A DNA stretch of 13,911 nucleotides from Deltaproteobacteria bacterium (GTDB lineage Bacteria; Desulfobacterota; Desulfobacteria; Desulfobacterales; ETH-SRB1): assembly GCA_019314185.1 (NCBI GenBank), contig JAFCZU010000043.1, positions 1 to 13,911 of the forward strand. Reading direction: 5' to 3'. Within the stretch, counting starts at the first letter, position 1; each line of letters begins with the position of its first letter. The notes beneath the pieces were generated by a model. It was given only the letters and a program-made list of their open reading frames with translations. It did no database searches and was not told where the DNA came from. Made by a program: the position numbers and the translations under genes. Below are positions 6,137-13,162 of this stretch, in pieces.

Positions 6137-8732
6137 AAAGCTATCAATTAGAAACAAAATGAGATCGTCTGTAAAAATATTTTTTATTGCCTGCTTATTG
6201 TGTGTCGTCGCGCTTTGTTTTGTTCGACAAGCCAATTCTTCAACAAAACTGCTCCACAATCCCGGGTTTGAATTTTTTATATTAGGCGAAGATCTCCCTG
6301 ATTTTTGGGAAGAAAACCCATCCTATAAAGCTGATTCGATAGTTGTTCATCATGATTCGCAACAAGCTCATGGAGGATCAGTTTATATATCTGTAAAATC
6401 TGGCCAGACAAGCGCGGCTATAATCGGGTATGGGCGGTTAGATTTGCCAAATTATAGGGGACGTTTTTCTATAGCACGGGGCCATCGATATCAACTTTCT
6501 GCTTGGCTGCGGGGCAGCGCTTCTATCAAATTAGTTTTATATGAATACGATTCAAAACTTCATTTTTTAAGAAGTAAATCTTCGTCGGTTAACCTGGTGA
6601 CTAAGGAGTGGCAGCCTTATGATATAATTCTTGCTCCCGATTCTGATGCAGTTTATGGGTTGTTTGCGATACATATTGTTGGGAAAGTTGATATTGATGA
6701 TGTCGATGTCATGGATTTAGATGGAACACATATTCCAGATAGTTATCAGCTGGATTCACGCCTCCTTCCGAAAACATCGGATTGGTCTGGTTTGAATTTG
6801 GGTATTAATAGTGATGTCCCGCCACCATGGACATCCTTATCGGTTGTTAATAATGTAGCATCATGCTGGGGTCGAGAGTATGAATTTGATGGAACAACAC
6901 CATTCCCAACCTCAATTACAACTGACAATAATTCTATTTTAACTGGCCCCGTCGAATTAAATATTATAGTAAATGGCCGTCAAGATAAATGGGTTAAAGA
7001 TTCAATAAACTGGACGCAAACAAGTGGAGCGGTAGCGAAGTTCTCATCTACTTCTCATTCTCAGTTATCTAACATTAAACTTTCAGCAGACGTAGATATA
7101 GAATTTGACGGCATGGTTAAAATTGATTGGACATTGAGTCCCAGTCAGGCGACCCATATAGATTCTCTTACGTTAAATATTCCTATTAAAAGCGAACACG
7201 CCATGTATTTTCGCGGTCATGAAGAGATCCAGTCGCAGGATGATGAAGGTCGTTGGATTGCACCAGCACTTGTGACGGGATATTCCGGTAAGAGTTCATA
7301 TTCATATAGCAGTAATGGTTTTATGTATCAAGTTTGGCTGGGTGATGATTTGAGAGGTTTAGCTTGGGTAACGGATTCAAATCAAAACTGGAATATCTCC
7401 GGTTCGGCTGTAGAGATAACAAATGAAGGGTCTTTTGTTCGGTTAAAGTTAAATATTATCGACAAAACTTTCACCTTAACGTCACCTATCTCTTTTATGA
7501 TGATTTTTCAAGCCACTCCGGTTAAACCTTTGCCAACCGGTTGGGATCAATGGCATTTATATACAAGCGGTGCAACACCTTCACAAGCGGCCAGTTATGG
7601 AGCTTCTATATACTCGAAATATACAACCGGTACTCACTACAGCACGCCTGCAACTTATCCTTATCCCGGCACTGAATCAAAAATAGCCACTATAACAAAC
7701 AGCAAAGTTAAAAGTCATAACGCTGGTATTAAATTTTTTCTTACGACACGTACTTTTTGTGCGGGAGCTGAAACCCCAGCGATGAAAATATATAGCGCTG
7801 ATTGGAGAACTAAGCCCAGGAAATATTTTTTGGATGATGGAACAATAATACAATATGTTTGTGCTGATGCTAATGGCTGGATAGATTATCACCTTTATAT
7901 GGCAAGACAGATATATAGAATTATTGGAAATGATGGATTTTATTTCGATACATCTGGGGCTTTGCTATGCTCAAATCATACACATGGATCTGGTTATCAA
8001 GACGACCAACAAGAATGGAAACCGACCTTAAATATACTTTCTTTGCGCAATTTTTATAAGCGATTATATGTATTGAGTTTGCAAGAAGGTAAATCGCCAC
8101 CCATGTTTCATCATCATGTTGCTCCACTTATTCCCGCAGTAGGATTTGTTGATTTTACGATGGATGGAGAATCATGGATTTTTAAACCAAATTACGACGA
8201 TCTATTTGCTAATGACTGTATAAATTTTCGGTTGCGCTTTATGGAGTGGCAATATGGAACAGTTCCACTTTTTTATGGAGTATTGGGATTGCCCTGGCGT
8301 TTCTCGCCACCTGTTGCAAAAACGACAGAAGAAGAAATAATGACCTTATGCCTTCTACACAATATGTTCCCAGCGGCGGGTGTAAGCGTAAAGGAGTTAG
8401 GAAAGGTATGGACGGTATATGATTCTTTTGGCATAGGCCAGGGTGAATGGCTTCCCTTCTGGAATAACGAAGGATTAATAAATGCAGGGGGCAGCAACAT
8501 CAAAGTGTCTTTATATAGAAAAAGAAAGGAACTATTGATTATCGTTGCAAATATTGGCAAGCAAGAATATCACGGTCGTATCTCACTGAATCACAGATTG
8601 CTCAATTGGTCGATGGAGCAAATAAAGGTCGTAGACGCATTAACAAATAGCATTATCGCAAAAGGTGCATCGGGATTCAAAATTGATTTAAAGGGCAGAA
8701 ATTATGTCTTACTCAGAGCTTTTGTTCGATAG
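6126..8732 (+). CDS. Exported carbohydrate-active protein: CBM-like N-terminus plus glycoside-hydrolase-like barrel
   Basis: An 868-residue protein with a signal peptide: hydrophobic FFIACLLCVVALCFV followed by RQANSS, probably cleaved by signal peptidase I near residue 37. Residues about 40-200 look like a CBM_4_9/jelly-roll module (LLHNPGFEFF..., then WLRGSASIKLVLYEYDS, ending VDIDDVDVMDLDG). Residues about 210-450 look like a second beta-sandwich (WGREYEFDG, IDSLTLNIPIKSEHAMYF). About 455-760 looks like a TIM barrel of the DUF6067/GH123-like kind. Possible acidic catalytic residues are Asp608 in DGFYFDTSG and Glu682 in FTMDGESW, but this is inference. A beta-strand-rich C-terminal domain follows. 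It probably cleaves or binds polysaccharide in the periplasm or outside the cell, perhaps the polymer made by this locus. It overlaps the GT4 gene by 11 bases, so it is co-expressed. ATG 6159 would also give a good signal peptide. The exact family is uncertain. Confidence 0.72.
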   Translation: MVSKKLSIRNKMRSSVKIFFIACLLCVVALCFVRQANSSTKLLHNPGFEFFILGEDLPDFWEENPSYKADSIVVHHDSQQAHGGSVYISVKSGQTSAAIIGYGRLDLPNYRGRFSIARGHRYQLSAWLRGSASIKLVLYEYDSKLHFLRSKSSSVNLVTKEWQPYDIILAPDSDAVYGLFAIHIVGKVDIDDVDVMDLDGTHIPDSYQLDSRLLPKTSDWSGLNLGINSDVPPPWTSLSVVNNVASCWGREYEFDGTTPFPTSITTDNNSILTGPVELNIIVNGRQDKWVKDSINWTQTSGAVAKFSSTSHSQLSNIKLSADVDIEFDGMVKIDWTLSPSQATHIDSLTLNIPIKSEHAMYFRGHEEIQSQDDEGRWIAPALVTGYSGKSSYSYSSNGFMYQVWLGDDLRGLAWVTDSNQNWNISGSAVEITNEGSFVRLKLNIIDKTFTLTSPISFMMIFQATPVKPLPTGWDQWHLYTSGATPSQAASYGASIYSKYTTGTHYSTPATYPYPGTESKIATITNSKVKSHNAGIKFFLTTRTFCAGAETPAMKIYSADWRTKPRKYFLDDGTIIQYVCADANGWIDYHLYMARQIYRIIGNDGFYFDTSGALLCSNHTHGSGYQDDQQEWKPTLNILSLRNFYKRLYVLSLQEGKSPPMFHHHVAPLIPAVGFVDFTMDGESWIFKPNYDDLFANDCINFRLRFMEWQYGTVPLFYGVLGLPWRFSPPVAKTTEEEIMTLCLLHNMFPAAGVSVKELGKVWTVYDSFGIGQGEWLPFWNNEGLINAGGSNIKVSLYRKRKELLIIVANIGKQEYHGRISLNHRLLNWSMEQIKVVDALTNSIIAKGASGFKIDLKGRNYVLLRAFVR

Positions 8733-8789
8733 TATTTTCCTCTGATCAAATCTGAAATTTCCAACGCAACGTTTTATTCCTATTGATAA

Positions 8790-8936
8790 AGGCCCAAGCG
8801 ATATCATGCCGAATTGACTAAAGAATATTCAGGGTGGTTTTATCAATTCCTCTGCGCCAATATAAGTAAAATACGGAGAGCAGATGTCTTAATAAATATA
8901 GAACAGATTCAGATTGTTGGCCAAAATCAACTTTAA
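8790..8936 (+). other. Short open frame without a start codon in the 219-base gap
   Basis: The gap 8733-8951 has no clear gene, terminator or promoter. One + frame is open from 8790 (after TGA TAA) to a TAA at 8934-8936. It encodes a mixed, protein-like stretch including HAELTKEYSGWFYQFLCAN with no suitable start codon at its front. It could be the remnant C-terminus of a deleted gene or simply a chance open frame of 48 codons. I do not recognise a family. Confidence 0.2.
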
Positions 8937-8963
8937 ATAGATAGCCGAGGTTTGGAATTAGTT

Positions 8964-9752
8964 ATGGATACCAGAATCAGAGCAAGCATTAAGATTACTG
9001 CATTACAGCGTTTATTAATGATCAATTTGCTTTCAGGTGTGTTGCCACTTTATATCGTTACAGAATATCCCAAGTCCGGAGGCACCTGGTTGTCCCAGAT
9101 GTTGTCCGATTATTTGCAGGTGCCATTCCCAAGAAACGAATTCCCCAAGTTCGAGTCCTGTATTATGCACGGCCATTACATATACAATGCCTTTTTGATG
9201 AATGTATTCTGTGTTATGCGAGACGGGCGGGATATAATGGTTTCTTATTATTATCATAGCTTATTCAGAAATGAGAGGTTTAATGCAAGATTGGTGGAAA
9301 TTACCCGAAGAGAAGTACCATTTAAAAACTATGATAATATCGAAGATAATCTTCCCGCATTTATAGAGTACAAATTTACCCGTAAGAAATATCCTAGGTT
9401 TACATGGGCTGACTTTGTTAATAGTTGGGCAGATAAAGATGTTGCTATTATAAGGTATGAGAACTTATTGCGAGATTCAGTCAAGGAACTTGGTGAGTCT
9501 ATAAAAAAAGTGGTTGGATATGACACAGATGAGAAGAGACTTACAGAAATAGTTGAGCGGTACTCATTTAAAAGACTTGCCAAACGTAATCCTGGTGAAG
9601 AAAATAAACATAGTTTTCTTCGTAAAGGAATTGCTGGGGATTGGAAAAATGTATTTAACAAAGAAGCAAAAGAATTATTCAATTATTATGCAGGGAAAGA
9701 GTTGATAAAATTAGGGTACGAAAAAGATGAGTCATGGGTTTATGGAAATTGA
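8964..9752 (+). CDS. Sulfotransferase, Sulfotransfer_1-like
   Basis: A 262-residue enzyme with all three classical PAPS-binding elements. These are the 5'-phosphosulfate loop TEYPKSGGTWLSQML (PKSGGTWL at 36-43), the 3'-phosphate site FCVMRDGRDIMVSYY (Arg86 and Ser94) and the C-terminal RKGIAGDWKN at 220-229, which corresponds to the RKGxxGDWK adenine/phosphate loop of cytosolic and carbohydrate sulfotransferases. It is of a different subfamily from the sulfotransferase at 2213-3259, so it is not a recent duplicate. It would sulfate a hydroxyl, most simply on the repeat unit, in the cytoplasm. ATG 8964 is chosen, with GAGG at 8947-8950. TTG 8952 lies too close to that site, and ATG 9018 would still keep the PAPS loop. 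There is no signal peptide, although the N-terminus is mildly hydrophobic (LLMINLLSGVLPLYIV, including the first beta strand). Confidence 0.88.
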   Translation: MDTRIRASIKITALQRLLMINLLSGVLPLYIVTEYPKSGGTWLSQMLSDYLQVPFPRNEFPKFESCIMHGHYIYNAFLMNVFCVMRDGRDIMVSYYYHSLFRNERFNARLVEITRREVPFKNYDNIEDNLPAFIEYKFTRKKYPRFTWADFVNSWADKDVAIIRYENLLRDSVKELGESIKKVVGYDTDEKRLTEIVERYSFKRLAKRNPGEENKHSFLRKGIAGDWKNVFNKEAKELFNYYAGKELIKLGYEKDESWVYGN

Positions 9753-9804
9753 AAAGAAATCTATCCTCTTTGGTATCAAGTGACCAAAATATGTCTGGAT
9801 TGAC

Positions 9805-10095
9805 ATGATAAGAGCTAAGACATCCAACCTCCCGCGAACCTGGCACATAACCGGCGGCTGCGGTTTTTTGGGAACTAATTTAATTACCAGACTCGTTGGG
9901 CAGGTTGGATGCAAGATCCGAGTCGTGGATAATTTAAGTGTTGGAACAAGAGACGACCTGAGTAGAGTTTGTGATTTTGTTGAGACAGATAAGCCAGTTC
10001 AGAATTCAGACGATGTTGAACGGTGGGTCGGAAATATAAGAGACGCCGATTTTGCCCTAAGAGCTGCATGGCTGCATGTTTGTGTAAATGAATGA
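9805..10095 (+). pseudogene. Truncated NAD-dependent epimerase/dehydratase (extended SDR) remnant
   Basis: The 96 encoded residues match the N-terminal Rossmann part of GalE-like extended SDR proteins: ITGGCGFLGTNLITRL (TGxxGFxG dinucleotide loop), then RVVDNLSVGTRDDL (Asp at the end of beta 2), then VGNIRDADFALRAA (the 'GDIRD' strand). The sequence then abruptly becomes non-SDR (WLHVCVNE) and stops. A normal enzyme is about 310-340 residues, so the catalytic YxxxK and the sugar-binding domain are absent and it cannot work as an epimerase. The breakpoint coincides with a tandem 8-base duplication, GCTGCATG twice (10063-10078). Deleting one copy does not restore a long frame, so a larger deletion or recombination is likely. 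Its TGA overlaps the next ATG (ATGA), so translating it may still couple to the downstream glycosyltransferase. Confidence 0.78.
10063..10078 (+). repeat. Tandem 8-bp duplication at the SDR truncation point
   Basis: The sequence GCTGCATG occurs twice in direct succession, exactly where similarity to epimerases ends. It is short and could be chance, but its position at the breakpoint suggests a rearrangement or slippage scar. Confidence 0.5.
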
Positions 10096-11249
10096 AACAA
10101 AACAAAAAGATAAGAGTAGCCAATGTTATCATGGAGGGTCGTTATGGAGGGCCTCAGGCCAGGATTACTGCTGTTGCTGAAAAATTAAAATATGTCGGCA
10201 TCGAAACTATTGTAGTCTTCCCGAAAAAAGATTCAGACCCTTTTTATAAAAAGCTTTCGGAAAAGAATATCCAAACAAGGCGACTTAGTTTGCACCGCCT
10301 TACCAAACAAAAATCTCACTTCGCTAAGTTTATTGCCTTCTTTGTCTCGGAGTTATTTTCTTTATACAAATTGTTCAAAAAAGAACGAGTAAATATTGTT
10401 CATTGTAACGGCTCATGGCAAATCAAGGGCATTATTGCTGGGAAATTGAGTGGTGCAAAGATTGTTTGGTTTCTAAACGATACGCAAATGCCTAAGTTAT
10501 TAAGAATGATTTTTAGAATTCTGACGTTGATTTGTTGTGATGCTGTCATTGCAAACGGCAACAGAGCAAAAAAGTATTATTTAGATGATCTTAGACTTTT
10601 AACTATCCCATATGAAGTAATTCAATCCCCTGTGGATCCCTCCATTTTTGATCCCGGAAAAGTTAAAGAAGACAGCAAAATAGCGGGTTATCCGGGGTTA
10701 AAGATTGTTATGGTGAGCAATATTAACCCGATAAAGGGGGTAGAATATTTTATTGAAATGGCTTCTATCCCTAACAAGCAACATTCTGATCTGAATTTTT
10801 TTGTGGTGGGGTCACATCTTGCCAGCCAACGGACATATTCAGAAAATATGTCCCAGATGGTTAAGAATCTTGGGTTGAAAAATTTGCACTTTTATGGGCC
10901 ATCAGACAATGTTCCCTCTGTCCTAAAAGCCGCTGATATTTGTGTCTGTTCTTCAATCGCTGAGGCATCGCCTATCTCTGTTTGGGAGGCTATGTCTATG
11001 GCTAAACCAATAGTTTCCACTGATGTGGGGGATGTAGCGCGGTTTGTTAATAATGGGGAAAATGGTTTCGTGGTTCCGATAAAGGATTCTGTTGCCTTGG
11101 CTGAAAAAGTAAGTCTGCTGGTTGAAAATGCGGGGTTGAGAGAAAAGTTAGCACAAAAGGTAAGAGATGTGGCAGTTAGAAATTTGGATGTGAATATATG
11201 TGCCGTGAGGCATGCACAATTTTACAGAGAAATTATGAGAAAAATTTAA
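10092..11249 (+). CDS. Glycosyltransferase family 4
   Basis: A 385-residue GT-B retaining glycosyltransferase. The N-terminal acceptor domain begins with a beta strand and glycine-rich loop, VANVIMEGRYGGPQARI. NIVHCNGSWQIKGIIAGKLSG is the next Rossmann element, and VIQSPVDPSIFDP marks the hinge into the donor domain. The donor domain opens with IVMVSNINPIKGVEYFIEMA and carries a canonical E-x7-E as EASPISVWE (Glu291 and Glu299), followed by AMSMAKPIVSTDVGDVARFV and NGENGFVVP. It would transfer a sugar from an NDP- or UDP-sugar onto the lipid-linked repeat unit. The donor is not readable. ATG 10092 overlaps the stop of the SDR remnant in an ATGA arrangement with no separate ribosome site close by, so its translation may depend on the upstream fragment being read. 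Confidence 0.92.
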   Translation: MKQNKKIRVANVIMEGRYGGPQARITAVAEKLKYVGIETIVVFPKKDSDPFYKKLSEKNIQTRRLSLHRLTKQKSHFAKFIAFFVSELFSLYKLFKKERVNIVHCNGSWQIKGIIAGKLSGAKIVWFLNDTQMPKLLRMIFRILTLICCDAVIANGNRAKKYYLDDLRLLTIPYEVIQSPVDPSIFDPGKVKEDSKIAGYPGLKIVMVSNINPIKGVEYFIEMASIPNKQHSDLNFFVVGSHLASQRTYSENMSQMVKNLGLKNLHFYGPSDNVPSVLKAADICVCSSIAEASPISVWEAMSMAKPIVSTDVGDVARFVNNGENGFVVPIKDSVALAEKVSLLVENAGLREKLAQKVRDVAVRNLDVNICAVRHAQFYREIMRKI

Positions 11250-11308
11250 AAGCTAACGGGGACTATGTTTGGTCAATTCGAGCCCGTCATGTAACGCCAG
11301 TTTCAATT

Positions 11309-11314
11309 GGAGGA
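11309..11314 (+). promoter_or_regulatory. Strong Shine-Dalgarno site of the carbamoyltransferase
   Basis: GGAGGA ends nine bases before the ATG at 11324. It is the best ribosome site in the window and fixes that start. Confidence 0.75.
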
Positions 11315-11323
11315 TAGTTATCA

Positions 11324-13162
11324 ATGATCATTTTAGGTCTCAACGCTTATCACGGAGATTCTTCTGCTTGTGTGATCCGAGACGGCGAGCTGATCGCAGC
11401 CGTTGAGGAAGAACGGTTCCGCAGACAAAAGCACTGGGCTGGGTTGCCTGTCCGGTCAGTAGAGTACTGTTTGAGCGCGGCAGGAATCAGCCTGACCGAC
11501 ATTGATCACATTGCTATTAACCGTGATCCCAAGGCTAATGTCCTCAAAAAGGTCCTCTTTACCTTTGCCAAGCGGCCTTCCCTGCGACTAATCACAAATC
11601 GTCTTCAGAACGCGTCTCGGGTTAGGGATATCAAAACGAAACTTGCAGAGGCCTTTGGCTTGACTCCTGGGTCCATTAGGGCGCGGTTTCATCCCGTGGA
11701 ACATCACATAGCTCATTTGGCAAGTTCTTTTTTGGTCTCGCCGTTTGATGAAGCTGCGGTAGTGTCTGTGGACGGCTTTGGGGATTTCGTAGGCACAATG
11801 TGGGGAGTAGGGCGGGGTGGACTGATAGATGTTCACCACCGAACTTTTTTCCCTCACTCTTTGGGCCTCTTTTACCTGGCACTCACCCAATACATAGGTT
11901 TTCCGAAGTACGGTGATGAGTATAAGGTAATGGGAATGGCCGCCTATGGAAAGCCCAGCTACTTAAATGAAATGCGTAAGATCGTACGCGAGGAAAGAGA
12001 CGGCGATTTCAGCATGGATCTTGACTACTTCATCCATCATTCGGAAGGTGTCACTATGACATGGGAGGGAGGCGAGCCGAAAATGGGGCCGGTATTTTCT
12101 ACCAAGTTAGAAGAGCTGCTGGGTTCCGCTCGCTCTTCTGGGGATGAATTAGTCCAGCGCCACAAGGACATAGCTGCATCCCTTCAGGCCCGCTATGAGG
12201 AAGTTTTTTTTCATATATTAAATGCCGCCTACAAGAAGACAGGCTCTAACCGCCTTGCCTTAGCTGGTGGCTGTGCCATGAACAGTCTCGCAAACGGGAA
12301 GATATTCGCAAACACTCCGTTCAAAGAAGTTTATATCCAACCAGCCGCCGGAGATGCCGGCGGGGCCATCGGAGCCGCATACTATGTCTGGCATCAAGTT
12401 CTCGGGAAACCACGGTCTTACGTCTTGACGTCCCCTTATTTGGGGCCTGAATTTGGAGAAGGGGAATTCCTTGAGGTGCTTGGGCTGGCTGGTGAATGTC
12501 AAAGCACGGGCACTCAGGAATCAAAGAAAGACAAGGGTGCTGATATAGCGAAAAGCAGCGCGTCCTGGCGCAAGAAACTCGGAGATGCTCGTGAAGAGTT
12601 TCTGATAGAGAGGATCGAAGACGAAAGAGAGCTGTGTCGCAAGGTGGCGGAAGCCATTGCAAACGGCCTTGTCGTAGGCTGGTTTCAGGGGCAAATGGAG
12701 TGGGGCCCAAGGGCATTGGGTAACCGTAGCATCGTCTGCGATCCACGACGAGTGGACATGAAGGATATTCTCAACCTGAAAATCAAACGTAGAGAGTCAT
12801 TTCGACCCTTTGCACCATCTATTCATGAAGAAGCAACAGGAGAATATTTTGAGATAGATTATCCTGATCCTTTTATGCTCAAAGTTTACAAGATTCGGCC
12901 GGAGAAGCATTCTGTAATCCCAGCAGTTACACATGTGGATGGCACCGGTCGTTTGCAGACCGTTAATAAGGACATAAATCCAAAATACTGGCGTCTCATT
13001 GATGAATTCCGCAAGATCACGGACGTTCCTGTAGTATTGAATACTTCGTTTAATGAAAACGAACCCATTGTTTGTCACCCCAAGGAAGCGCTTGCCTGCT
13101 TCTTGCGAACCAAGATGGATATCTTGGTGCTCGGAGATTATATGGTCAAGCGAGGCCAGTGA
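11324..13162 (+). CDS. O-carbamoyltransferase, NodU/CmcH/TobZ family
   Basis: A 612-residue two-domain carbamoyltransferase. The N-terminal Kae1-like domain starts ILGLNAYHGDSSACVIRDG with AAVEEERF. It carries the metal-binding HHIAH (His127, His131 by analogy to TobZ) and VDGFGD (Asp150), then YKVMGMAAYGKP and GGCAMNSLANGK (315-326). The C-terminal YrdC-like domain contains WFQGQMEWGPRALGNRS (453-468) and KRRESFRPFAPSI. These enzymes make carbamoyl-adenylate from carbamoyl phosphate and ATP, then move the carbamoyl group to a sugar hydroxyl, as in Nod factors and antibiotics. Here the sugar is presumably in the polysaccharide. About 34 extra charged residues (391-424, rich in Lys, Glu and Ser) sit between the domains compared with typical members. 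The gene is visibly GC-richer than the genes before it, suggesting a different origin. The next gene's GTG follows the stop immediately. Confidence 0.94.
   Translation: MIILGLNAYHGDSSACVIRDGELIAAVEEERFRRQKHWAGLPVRSVEYCLSAAGISLTDIDHIAINRDPKANVLKKVLFTFAKRPSLRLITNRLQNASRVRDIKTKLAEAFGLTPGSIRARFHPVEHHIAHLASSFLVSPFDEAAVVSVDGFGDFVGTMWGVGRGGLIDVHHRTFFPHSLGLFYLALTQYIGFPKYGDEYKVMGMAAYGKPSYLNEMRKIVREERDGDFSMDLDYFIHHSEGVTMTWEGGEPKMGPVFSTKLEELLGSARSSGDELVQRHKDIAASLQARYEEVFFHILNAAYKKTGSNRLALAGGCAMNSLANGKIFANTPFKEVYIQPAAGDAGGAIGAAYYVWHQVLGKPRSYVLTSPYLGPEFGEGEFLEVLGLAGECQSTGTQESKKDKGADIAKSSASWRKKLGDAREEFLIERIEDERELCRKVAEAIANGLVVGWFQGQMEWGPRALGNRSIVCDPRRVDMKDILNLKIKRRESFRPFAPSIHEEATGEYFEIDYPDPFMLKVYKIRPEKHSVIPAVTHVDGTGRLQTVNKDINPKYWRLIDEFRKITDVPVVLNTSFNENEPIVCHPKEALACFLRTKMDILVLGDYMVKRGQ

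Noticed and set aside
9769..9788. TTTGGT/ACCAAA inverted repeat after the second sulfotransferase as a terminator
   Set aside because: Six-pair AT-rich stem with an eight-base loop and no U tract. Likely too weak to terminate.
12321..12746. Long minus-strand open frame inside the carbamoyltransferase
   Set aside because: Antisense shadow of a strongly conserved gene in a GC-richer region. No ribosome site or recognisable protein.
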